This document shows, one piece after another, positions 23,889 through 32,288 of a DNA stretch of 64,000 nt; position 1 is the first letter of the stretch; every line of letters begins with the position of its first letter. The notes beneath the pieces were generated by a model that did not search any database, had not been told where the DNA came from, and was given only the letters and a program-made list of their open reading frames with translations. Origin of the DNA: CAZSAT01 sp964604675 (GTDB taxonomy: Bacteria; Myxococcota_A; UBA796; CAJQPC01); the NCBI GenBank assembly GCA_964604675.1, contig CAZSAT010000001.1, positions 118,669 to 182,668 on the forward strand, given 5' to 3'. A program made the position numbers and the translations under genes.

Positions 23889-25652
23889 TCAGGCCTGGCG
23901 AACCAGCGCCTCGAACGCGGCGAGGTCCGAGCGGGCGCCGGTCATCGCCTGCGACCAGGTCGCCGGGTCCCTGAGATCGACGCCCAGGATGTCCTGCGCG
24001 AGCGGCTCCGCACGCTCCCAGCCCGCCCGGCGAAGCAGATCGGCGTACACCGGCCGGAAGGCCTCGCCCTCCGCCTGCACGCGCTGGTAGACGAGCGTCG
24101 AGAACAGGTAACCGAAGGTGTAGGGGAAGTTGTAGAAGCTCACGCTTCCGATGTAGAAGTGCAGCTTGCTGGCCCAGAACCACGGGTCCCAGTGGCTGAG
24201 GGCGTCGCCGTAGGCCTCCTTCTGGCACGCCACCATCGTGTCGCAGAGCGCCTGCACATCGAAGGAGCCGCTACGTCGGAGCCGATACAGCTCTCGCTCG
24301 AACGCGAAACGCGCCGGGATGTTCATCAAGAAGCTCGCCGCGGCCTGGAGGCGAGCGTCGAGCAACGCCAGGCGCTGGTCACGGTTCGCGGCGAGCTTCA
24401 GCGCAGCGTCGCGCACCAGGTTCTCCGCAAACACCGAAGCGGTCTCCGCCAGCGTCATGGGTACGTCACGTCGGTGGGGTGCCTGCTCGCGCATCACGTG
24501 GTTGTGGAAGGCATGACCGAGCTCGTGGGCGAGGGTCATCGTCGATCCCATGTTGCCGCCGTGGGTCATGAAGATTCGCGACTCACGGCTCGCCGGCCAC
24601 CAGCCACACCAGCCGCCCTGGCGCTTGTGCGCCCGGTCCTCGGCCTCCACCCAGCCCGACTCGAGCGCGTGGCGAGCAAAGGCGGCCAGCTCCGGGTGAC
24701 CGGACTCGAAGTGCTCGAGCACGAAGGCGCAGGACCGCTCCCAGTCGTGCGGTCCGAGGGAGGCGCCCACGGGCGCTCGAAGGTCCCAGTAGGCGAGCTT
24801 CTCCTTGCCGAGCAGCTCCGCCTTGAGCGCGAGGTAGCGCACGCCGAGCTGCCGCTCTGCAGCCACAGCCTCGTTCATGGCCGCGAGGGTCTCGGGCTCC
24901 ATGCGGGACCAGGACAGGGTCTCGGCGAGCTCATCGATGTTCCGGCGGTCGTTGAGGGTCTGCCGCCAGCCGACCATCGCCGACAGGGCCTCAGCGCACG
25001 GCTCGGCGACCTGCTCCCACGCCGCGGCGGTCCCCGCCGCGACAGCCGCCCGCAAGGTGGGATCCGGCGACGACAGCAGGTTGAAGGCCTGCGCAACCGA
25101 GAGCTCACCTCGCGGCGTGTCGACCAGGATGCCTCCGCTGATGCGGTCGTAGGCGCTGGACCAGGCGTGCACGGCGTCACGCGACAGCTCGGTGACCAGG
25201 CTCTGCTCCGACAAGGGCAGCAACAACCTGGCTTCGGCGCGCGTGTTCTCCAACCAGGGTCCCCAGCTCTGCAGCGCCGGCTCTGCACGCAAGGCGGCGA
25301 AGGCCGCGTCGTCGCAGCTGGTGAGGCCGTCGCGCAGCGGCACCAGCGCACGCCAGACCCGGAGGAACACCGCCTGCGCGCGGTGCTCGGCCTGGGTGTT
25401 GTCCCGATCGTCGGTGGCGGCACAGGCCCACGCATGGGCGAAGCCCGAGGTCTCGCGCACCTCGATGGCGAGCGCTTCCCAGCGGATCAGCAGCTCCGCC
25501 CAGCGCGACGTGTCGTCGCCGACAGGCGGCACGGCGTCCGCCTCCGCCACGATGGCCTCGACCTGCTCCTCGAGCTCGGCGATCCGCGCCAGGAAGGCGG
25601 TCCCGCGCGTGCCGCCGGCGAAGATGCGCTCCAGATCCCAGGTGGCAGTCAT
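23889..25652 (-). CDS. pepF: M3-family oligoendopeptidase (PepF-like)
   Basis: 587 aa, the usual length of the PepF/thimet branch. Zinc site: HELGH at residues 376-380 (H376, E377, H380) with the third ligand E403 in LAETASVFAE. The upstream MTHGGNMGSTMTLAHELGHAF and the distal YIGSVSFYNFPYTFGYLFS match the family. It cleaves short peptides in the cytoplasm and may degrade signal peptides; no signal peptide is seen. The ATG at 25652 has GAGGAAG 6 nt upstream. It is divergent from the polytopic membrane protein gene (144 nt apart). Confidence 0.92.
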   Translation of the reverse strand: MTATWDLERIFAGGTRGTAFLARIAELEEQVEAIVAEADAVPPVGDDTSRWAELLIRWEALAIEVRETSGFAHAWACAATDDRDNTQAEHRAQAVFLRVWRALVPLRDGLTSCDDAAFAALRAEPALQSWGPWLENTRAEARLLLPLSEQSLVTELSRDAVHAWSSAYDRISGGILVDTPRGELSVAQAFNLLSSPDPTLRAAVAAGTAAAWEQVAEPCAEALSAMVGWRQTLNDRRNIDELAETLSWSRMEPETLAAMNEAVAAERQLGVRYLALKAELLGKEKLAYWDLRAPVGASLGPHDWERSCAFVLEHFESGHPELAAFARHALESGWVEAEDRAHKRQGGWCGWWPASRESRIFMTHGGNMGSTMTLAHELGHAFHNHVMREQAPHRRDVPMTLAETASVFAENLVRDAALKLAANRDQRLALLDARLQAAASFLMNIPARFAFERELYRLRRSGSFDVQALCDTMVACQKEAYGDALSHWDPWFWASKLHFYIGSVSFYNFPYTFGYLFSTLVYQRVQAEGEAFRPVYADLLRRAGWERAEPLAQDILGVDLRDPATWSQAMTGARSDLAAFEALVRQA

Positions 25653-25783
25653 GCGGTCTTCCTCGATGGTGCTGTAGCCGTCCAGGACATCCCGGCGGTG
25701 CTTCGTGGGCCTCGTGGCGTCCCGCCTGGTGAGGCCCCGCCCGGTACCTATCGCCCTGACCGACGCCATGCGCACGCGGCGGG

Positions 25784-25789
25784 TACCAT
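25784..25789 (+). promoter_or_regulatory. -10 hexamer TACCAT, leaderless start
   Basis: GGGTACCAT ends 7 nt before the ATG at 25797, with no Shine-Dalgarno in between, so +1 would fall at the ATG. A weak CTGACC lies 22 nt upstream of it, too far for a standard -35. Confidence 0.45.
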
Positions 25790-25796
25790 CGGCGCC

Positions 25797-27344
25797 ATGC
25801 ATCGCGTGTGGATCGGCGCTGTGGCCTGCGTGGGGCTCGCCGGCGCCGGCCTCTCGACGGACCGAGGACTGCTCGCCTGGCCGGGGGCCGAGGCCTGGGG
25901 CCATCTCTGGGTGCAGTGGTGGCACGGACAGGCGCTGCCCGCGTGGCCCCGAGGGACCCTCCTGGCGGAGGGCGCGACACACTGGCCAGTGATCGATCCC
26001 GCCACCACCGCCCTGGCCGCCGCGCTCGGTCAGGTCCTCGGCGGGGTGCTCACCTGGAACCTGCTCGCACTGGTCGCCGTGGCCACCGCGTTCGCCGGCG
26101 GCGCCGCTGTGGCACGGGTGGCCGACGGCGACCCCGTCGTGGGCGGCACCGTGCTGGCACTCTCGCCCATCGCGCTGGGTTCGGTAGCGAGCGGACTCAC
26201 CGAGGACTGGGCATGGGGACTCGCAGCCCTCGGCCTCGCAGCGCTGCACGGGCGGCGCCCATGGCTGGGTGGTCTGGCAGTCGGCGCCTGCGCCTGGTGC
26301 GGCCTCTACCTGGCCCTGGGCACCGCGGGGGCCGCCGTGGTGGTCGGCGCGGCGATCGTGCTGCGCGGACGACACAGGCTGACCTCGATGGTCGCGGCGG
26401 GGCTGGTCGCGGCCTTCGTCGCCGCGCCGGCCCTCTGGCTGCAGGGCGAACGGCTGCAGGGCGAAGGGCACCGCGCGGGCACCCCGGCGGTGGGCTTCGA
26501 GCCCGCGTGGCGCGTGAACCCGTGGCACGGTGCCGACCTGGCCAGCCTGGTGATGCCTGGGCCAGCGGCCCTGGGCGGCGACGAGCTCCTGCGCCTGCAT
26601 CCCGCCTACCTGGGGCTCGTCGCGCTGGCACTCGCCGGCTTGGGCCTGGCACGGTCCGGGCTCCGATGGCGGTGGACGGCCGTCCTGGGTGCCGGCCTGG
26701 TGGTCGCTCCCGGCACCGCCCTGCGCTGGCAGGGTGCAGCGCTGGGCATCGACAATCCGGGGGTCGCCCTGGTGCAGGCCCTGCCGTACGGCGATCTGCC
26801 CAACCACTGGGCACGCTTCCTGATCCCGGCGTCCATCGGCCTCGCGGCCCTCGCCGCCCGAGGCTCCGTCCGCCTCGGTCGCTGGGCCCCTCTGGCGGCC
26901 GTGGCCGTGGCCGTGGAGCTCGCGTGGTGCTCACCAGCACCCCTGCCCTTGCCCGTGGCCAACGCCGAGATCGCGGCGGTGTGGTCGGCTCTGGGCGAAC
27001 AGGCGTCCGACGGCGCGGTGCTGGTGGTGCCCGTGGCTGGACCCGGTGTGCACCACCAGCGGCCCCTCTACGAGCAGCGGGCCCACGGCCACCGCCTGGC
27101 GCTCCGTCCCAACCAACCGGGCCGCAGCCGCGCGAGCCGCACGGACCTCGGGCGCTGGCTCGCTGGGCTGTCCCAGCCCCAACCACCGCAGCCACCTGGG
27201 AAGCCGGACCGCGGGGCCCTGCTGGAGGCCGGGGTGGCCTGGGTGGCGGTGCGCGAGGCCTGGGTCCCGGCGGTGGTCGAGGTGCTCGGCGCGCCCGACC
27301 TGGAGGCCGACGGCGGAGCGGCCTGGTCTATGCTGGCCGAGTGA
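25797..27344 (+). CDS. Polytopic membrane protein, GT-C-like topology
   Basis: 515 aa, with about eleven hydrophobic helices up to residue ~385 (from WIGAVACVGLAGAGL to WAPLAAVAVAVELAWC), then a soluble C-terminal domain with a Pro-rich segment (LSQPQPPQPPGKPDRG). The first luminal loop WVQWWHG...GTLLAEG and the layout of helices followed by an extracytoplasmic domain resemble polyprenyl-sugar-dependent (GT-C) glycosyltransferases or YfhO-like proteins, but no diagnostic DD/DE motif was found. Its stop overlaps the ATG of the PilB/GspE ATPase (TGATG), suggesting a link to type IV pilus or type II secretion function, possibly glycosylation. Function is unproven. Confidence 0.65.
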   Translation: MHRVWIGAVACVGLAGAGLSTDRGLLAWPGAEAWGHLWVQWWHGQALPAWPRGTLLAEGATHWPVIDPATTALAAALGQVLGGVLTWNLLALVAVATAFAGGAAVARVADGDPVVGGTVLALSPIALGSVASGLTEDWAWGLAALGLAALHGRRPWLGGLAVGACAWCGLYLALGTAGAAVVVGAAIVLRGRHRLTSMVAAGLVAAFVAAPALWLQGERLQGEGHRAGTPAVGFEPAWRVNPWHGADLASLVMPGPAALGGDELLRLHPAYLGLVALALAGLGLARSGLRWRWTAVLGAGLVVAPGTALRWQGAALGIDNPGVALVQALPYGDLPNHWARFLIPASIGLAALAARGSVRLGRWAPLAAVAVAVELAWCSPAPLPLPVANAEIAAVWSALGEQASDGAVLVVPVAGPGVHHQRPLYEQRAHGHRLALRPNQPGRSRASRTDLGRWLAGLSQPQPPQPPGKPDRGALLEAGVAWVAVREAWVPAVVEVLGAPDLEADGGAAWSMLAE

Positions 27345-29155
27345 TGGACCAAGCCCGCCTCTCCTGGATCCTGGACCTGCTGGTCGAGCAGGGTGTCCTG
27401 CACGCCGGGCAGAAGCAGGATGTGATCAACCGCGGCCGCGACCGCGCACGTCACATCCTGCTCGACAAGCGCGCCGAGATGCGGCGCCTGCTGGGCAAGC
27501 AACGCGTGGCCTACAGCGTGAGCGAGATCGAGCTCATCTCGGCGTTCCGCTTTCCCTTCGACGGGGACGACGGGGTGGTGTCCGAGCGCGAGGTCACCAC
27601 GCGCGTCGCGGCCGCGATGGAGCTGCCGTTCGTGGAGCTCGACCCGCTGAAGCTGGACTACAAGCTGGTCACCGAAGCGTTCGGCGGGCCCTTCGCCGAG
27701 CGGCACCTCGTCATCGCGCTGGCCGACGACCCCAAGGAGCTGGTGGTCGCCTTGGCGGACCCCTGGAAGGACGAGGTCCTCGACCAGCTCAAGCACTTCA
27801 AGCAGAAGCCGGTCCGGCCCGCGGTCGCGATGAAGTCGCAGATCCTGCAGGTCATCGCCGAGTTCCACGGCTTCCGTCGCTCGATGCGCGCCGCCGCGGA
27901 GGAGTACCGCAGCGACCTGCCCGACCTCGGCAACCTCGAGGCGCTCTACCGGGTCAAGAGCGTCAACGAGCTCGACGCCACCGACCAGCCGGTCGTGCAG
28001 GCCGTCTGGTACCTCCTGAACTACGCCTTCGAGCACCGGGCCAGCGACATCCACATCGAGCCCAAGCGCGAGGAATCCTTCGTCCGGCTGCGCATCGACG
28101 GCATCCTCCACCTCGTGCACCGCCTGCCAAAGGAGGTCCACGCGGCGCTGGTGTCGCGCATCAAGACCTTGGGACGGATGGACATCGCCGAGCGCCGACG
28201 GCCTCAAGATGGACGCTTCAAGACCCGCTTCCGCACCGACGAGATCGAGCTGCGGATCAGCATCGTGCCCACCGCGTTCGGCGAGAAGGCCGTCGTGCGG
28301 ATCTTCGATCCTGGTGTGCTGCTGCAGGACATCGAGAACCTGGGATTCTTCACCCGCGAGCGGCAGGTCTACGAGCGCTTCATCAACGCATCGAACGGCC
28401 TGATCCTCGTCACCGGTCCCACGGGCTCCGGCAAGACCACCACGCTCTACAGCACCCTGCACCACATCGCCACGCCGCGGCTGAACATCTCCACGATCGA
28501 GGACCCCATCGAGATGGTGCGCGAAGAGTTCAACCAGATGGCGATCAACACGCGCATCGGGTTCGACTTCGCCTCGGCCCTGCGCAACATCCTCCGGCAG
28601 GATCCCGACGTGATCATGGTCGGTGAGATCCGGGACCGGGAGACCGCCAACTACGCCGTCCAGGCGGCCCTGACCGGTCACCTGGTGTTCTCCACCCTGC
28701 ACACCAACGACAGCTCCAGCGCCATCACGCGCATGCAGGATCTGGGCGTGTACCCCTTCCTGATCAGCTCGGTGTTGCTGGGGGTGATCGCCCAGCGCCT
28801 GGTGAGGAAGGTGTGCAAGCACTGCGCGACCGAGTGGGTCTTGTCCGAGGAACAGATCCTGGCGCTGAACATCCCGGGCGCCGACGGTCGTGAGCTCCGG
28901 GTGAAGCAGGGGCAAGGATGCGTCCGCTGCCGAGGCACCGGCTACAAGGGCCGCACCGGGCTCTTCGAGGTGATGGAGGTCACCCCGCGGATCGGCAAGC
29001 TGATCGGCGACAAGGCGGCCGCCCAGGAGATCAAGCGCGAGGCGCTCAACGACGGCATGCTCACCCTGCGCGAGTACGGCATCAAGAAGCTCGGCCGCGG
29101 CGAGACGACCTACGAGGAGATCCTCTCGGTCACCGACGAGGTCAGCCTCTACTAG
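27344..29155 (+). CDS. Type IV pilus/type II secretion assembly ATPase (PilB/GspE family)
   Basis: 603 aa. An N-terminal MshEN-like region (about residues 1-190, with VAAAMELPFVELDPLKLDYKLV) precedes the secretion ATPase core: Asp box near ASDIHIEPK, Walker A GPTGSGKTT (Lys364), DPDVIMVGEIRD as Walker B, and the His box LVFSTLHTND. A tetracysteine zinc site (CKHC...CVRC) precedes the GRTGLFEVM ending, as in PilB and GspE rather than PilT. It powers pilin polymerisation at the inner membrane. No pilC/gspF or pilins lie beside it, so pilus versus secretion cannot be decided here. Confidence 0.9.
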   Translation: MDQARLSWILDLLVEQGVLHAGQKQDVINRGRDRARHILLDKRAEMRRLLGKQRVAYSVSEIELISAFRFPFDGDDGVVSEREVTTRVAAAMELPFVELDPLKLDYKLVTEAFGGPFAERHLVIALADDPKELVVALADPWKDEVLDQLKHFKQKPVRPAVAMKSQILQVIAEFHGFRRSMRAAAEEYRSDLPDLGNLEALYRVKSVNELDATDQPVVQAVWYLLNYAFEHRASDIHIEPKREESFVRLRIDGILHLVHRLPKEVHAALVSRIKTLGRMDIAERRRPQDGRFKTRFRTDEIELRISIVPTAFGEKAVVRIFDPGVLLQDIENLGFFTRERQVYERFINASNGLILVTGPTGSGKTTTLYSTLHHIATPRLNISTIEDPIEMVREEFNQMAINTRIGFDFASALRNILRQDPDVIMVGEIRDRETANYAVQAALTGHLVFSTLHTNDSSSAITRMQDLGVYPFLISSVLLGVIAQRLVRKVCKHCATEWVLSEEQILALNIPGADGRELRVKQGQGCVRCRGTGYKGRTGLFEVMEVTPRIGKLIGDKAAAQEIKREALNDGMLTLREYGIKKLGRGETTYEEILSVTDEVSLY

Positions 29156-29226
29156 CGACCTGCTTGGCGCTCCAGGGGACAGCGCCAGGCGACACGGATA
29201 AGAAGGGCTCAAGAAGGGAGCGCCCG

Positions 29227-29541
29227 ATGAGCAAGCCGTCGTCCGAGCAGGAGTACTTCGCGCGGCAGGAAGCCGACAAGCTCGCGGCCCTCAAGGAGCA
29301 GCTGCTCCAGGAGGCCGCCGAGAAGGCCAAGATCGACCGCGCCACGCTGCACCACAACAAGTGCGGCAAGTGCGGAGCCGACATGAAGCCCCGCATCTTC
29401 AAGGGCGTCGAGATCGACGTGTGCGTCGAGTGCAGCGCTGTGCTCCTGGACCCGGGCGAGCTCGAGGAGCTCGCCGGCACCGAAGACAGCGGCCTCGTGC
29501 TGACCTCGCTCAAGGAGCTGTTCCACTTCACGCGCGAGTAG
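29227..29541 (+). CDS. Zinc-ribbon protein (TFIIB-type finger)
   Basis: 104 aa. The N-terminal half is a charged helix (EYFARQEADKLAALKEQLLQ); residues ~45-80 form a zinc ribbon with CGKCGADM ... VDVCVECSAVLLDPGELEEL, matching the small TFIIB-type zinc-ribbon family of unknown function found in many Gram-negatives. An AAGGGAG lies 6 nt before the ATG. Cytoplasmic, no membrane segment. It follows the PilB/GspE gene by 71 nt and is followed by the hairpin-repeat region. Confidence 0.8.
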   Translation: MSKPSSEQEYFARQEADKLAALKEQLLQEAAEKAKIDRATLHHNKCGKCGADMKPRIFKGVEIDVCVECSAVLLDPGELEELAGTEDSGLVLTSLKELFHFTRE

Positions 29542-29556
29542 CCGCCGGGTCGGGGG

Positions 29557-29823
29557 CCACGGTCCCCGATGCGCCCGAGGGGCCAGCAGCGGGGAAGCGG
29601 CCTCTGGGCGCGTAGCGCCGAGAGGCCGCTAGTCGCCGAGAGGCCGGGAGAGCCTGCTGCCTTGCAGCAGCCGCTCCTACGGTGGGGGGTCAGCGCGCCA
29701 AAGGCGCGCGTAGGGGGGCCATGGAGGGCCCCCCTTCAGGAAGGACCACGGTCCCCGATGCGCCCGAAGGGCCAGCAGCGGGGAAGCGGCCTCTGGGCGC
29801 GTAGCGCCGAGAGGCCGCTAGTC
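29557..29823. repeat. Hairpin-rich tandem repeat, period 189 bp, truncated by an assembly gap
   Basis: A 78-nt segment at 29557-29634 recurs at 29746-29823 with one mismatch, so the period is 189 bp, and the second copy is cut by the N run. One period holds four near-perfect stem-loops: GCGGCCTCT/AGAGGCCGC with an inner GGCGC/GCGCC (29597-29629, again at 29786-29818), CTGCTGC/GCAGCAG (29654-29670), GCGCGCC/GGCGCGC (29693-29709) and GGGGGGCC/GGCCCCCC (29713-29734). No credible gene lies within. The gap is almost certainly caused by unresolved further copies. Confidence 0.85.
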
Positions 29824-29923
29824 NNNNNNNNNNNNNNNNNNNNNNNNNNNNNNNNNNNNNNNNNNNNNNNNNNNNNNNNNNNNNNNNNNNNNNNNNNNNN
29901 NNNNNNNNNNNNNNNNNNNNNNN
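29824..29923. other. Scaffold gap (100 N)
   Basis: Exactly 100 Ns, the usual placeholder for a gap of unknown length. It follows a truncated copy of the 189-bp repeat and removes the C-terminus of the minus-strand zinc-ribbon/TPR gene. Confidence 0.98.
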
Positions 29924-32257
29924 GCAGGTGCCGTCGAGCCCCTTCAGCAGGCCGTTCACCTCGGCCTGCAGCCCTGCGTCCCCCGCGCCGACCTGGAGCG
30001 CCTGGCAGTAGTGACGCACGGCCGTGTTGCGATCTCCTTGCTTCTGGGCCGCGTAGGCCAGGCCATAGTGCGCATCGGCACTGCCCGGGGCCATGAACAC
30101 GGCCTCCACGAACTCCTGCCGCGCCTTGTCCCAGTTGCCGGACTCGATCGCCGACCACCCCGCCTTCTCGAAGTCTGCTGCCGTGCCGCCACCCGTCACG
30201 GGTTCCGGCTCTGGTTCCGGCTCAGGCTCAGGCTCAGGCTCAGCCGCCCGCGCAGCCGACGCTGGGAACGCCTCCCGTGCCGGGCGAGCCTCGCGGGCAG
30301 GTTCCTCTTCGAACAGGTCGGTGGCAGGACGGGCGATCGGCTGGGTGCGCTCCGGCGCAGCATCCCGCGCAGCAGGTTCGGGCTCCACGGGCTCAGCCTC
30401 GGGGAGAGCTTCCGACGGCTCGGCCTCGGGCAGGTCGGCGTCGGCCAGCAGCTCCTCGTCGGTGGGCTCTTCCACGGGCTCGGGCTCGGGCTCGAGCGGC
30501 AGGACCGGGGCTTCCGCGACCGGTTCGAGCGCGGGCGCATCCCCCTGCCGGTCCCACACGACGTAGGCGGCGAAGGCAAGGGCGAGCACCACGGCCAGGA
30601 AGGCGTACCGCACGTTCTGGCGGCGCTGCTGCTCCGCCCAATCGATCTCGTCGTCCGCGCCGAAGCCGAGGTTGGCGAAGACCTCGGAGATCTCTTCAGC
30701 GTCGGGGAAGACGTCGACGCTGGAGGTCGCTGGAGGCACGACGGGTGGCGCGCCCAGCTCGTCTGGCTCCAGGGTGGGGCGCGGACCCTCGCGCTCCTCT
30801 GGACCCCGCAAGTGGACCACGGGGGGGGCATCGTCCTGGAGCACCGAGTGCTCTTCGGGAGGCAGCTCTCCATCGAGGGGCGGGTACAGGGTCTGCGAAG
30901 GGGGCCGGAGCGCAGGGCCGGACTCCAGCTCGCTGTCCTCCGACGAAGCGTCGTCTTCGTCGTCCTCGTCGTGCGGGCCCCCGAGGATGGAGACCGAGGC
31001 ACCGGGGCGGTCCTGTCCCACCCCCCGAGGCAACTCGACGATGGTGGCGAGATCCTCCGACTGCGAGGCCTCGATGAAGTCGTCCGGACGCTCCGGGATC
31101 GACAGGGGCTCCCCAGGTGGAGGCGGCATGCGCACCGGCGGAGGCGGCATCGGAGGCAGCCCGGGACCTGCCTCGCTCGACGCGTCGTCCATCACCGTGG
31201 CCAGCTCGTCGGCGGCCGGCGGCCGGATGCTCTCCAGGCTCTCCAGCTCGAAGGTGCGCAGATCGTCTTGCTGGGGCTCGGGTTCCGCCTCTGGGGCCGG
31301 TTCGGCTGCCGACTCCGGCTCCTCACCCGGGACGTCGTCGGCCTGCGACTCGGGCTCGGCGACCGGCTCGACGCCAGGTACCGGCTCGGCGACATCGCCC
31401 GGGACCGGTTCGTCCGCGTGCTCCTCGGGCTTGGCGGCCTCGGCGTCGGCCAGCGCGCGCTCCGCGGCCGCGAGGCGGGCCAGCTCTTGAAGCTCAGGAG
31501 GCAGCTCCGAGTACGGGTCCTCGGCCTCGGACTCCTCGATGAAGTCCCCCATCTCCCGGCTCGGCGCTTCCTCGGGGGGCTTCCAACCCACCCGCTGGGC
31601 GGCGCCACGGTCGATCGAGAAGTCGGGGATCTCCACGGAGTCGCTGTCGAGCTCCAGGATGCCGGGTGCGTAGTCTTCCGACGAGTAGTCGTCGTCCGCG
31701 GACTCGTCGTCTTCTGCGGACCCCTCGGGCAACTCCTCGGAAGGCGCATCCGCGTAGGACGAGCCGAGCGGGGTCTCCTCGGACACCGGGGGCGGGGAGC
31801 CCTGGCTGGGACGAGCCTTCTCGAGGGTGTCCAGGCGCTGCAGCAGGTGGAAGAACACCTGCAGGTCCGCGTGGGTGGCGACGGGCTCCCAGTGAAGGCC
31901 GTCGGTGCTGATCAGGTCCTCTCGGAACACCCGGCCTTCGACGATCCAGCGCTGGAGCGCTGCGAGGTTGGCGACCGGGTAGGTGTCGCCCTGCTGCTTG
32001 AGCAGGATGCCCTGGTCCGGGGCGACGCTGGCAGGATCCGACGACTCTTCCGCAGCGAGCCGCGGCACGGCGGGCGGAAGCGGGCCAGCGACCGGCGGCC
32101 AGGCCGGCTCGCTGCCATCGGCGTCCTGGAGGGGCTTGCCCACCACGACACGCCCACAGCTCCCACAGCGGAACTTGAGGCGCCGGCCGAGCGCCGGAGC
32201 CCCCGCAGGGGGGTCGACGTCGTACTCGGTGAGGCAGTAGTCGCAGATGATCCGCAA
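29924..32257 (-). CDS. Zinc-ribbon/GYF/TM/TPR protein (GltJ-like N-terminus), 3' end in gap
   Basis: At least 778 aa; the stop lies in the N gap. TTG start at 32257. Order: zinc ribbon CDYC...CGSC (residues ~5-35); a GYF_2-like module ending in STDGLHWEPVATHADLQVFF (~85-130); a long acidic Pro/Glu-rich disordered linker (~140-545); one transmembrane helix YAFLAVVLALAFAAYVVW (~555-572); a second EPEPEP linker; and C-terminal TPR units (AGWSAIESGNWDKARQEFVEAVFM, then AHYGLAYAAQKQGDRNTAVRHY). In the myxobacterial gliding protein GltJ/AgmX a similar ZnR-GYF pair binds the polarity GTPase MglA and AglZ. The extracytoplasmic TPRs differ from GltJ. A paralogue lies 31 nt upstream. Confidence 0.8.
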
Positions 32258-32288
32258 GAGAGGCGTCCAGCTTCCAGGCGGTGCGAGT

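Noticed and set aside
29690..29823. Continuation of the zinc-ribbon/TPR protein through the N gap into the repeat
   Set aside because: The translated repeat is low-complexity and Arg/Pro-rich; the frame is open only because Ns carry no stop. The real stop is probably in the gap.
29557..29823. CRISPR array
   Set aside because: The period is 189 bp with internal hairpins, no uniform short repeats and spacers, and no cas genes nearby.
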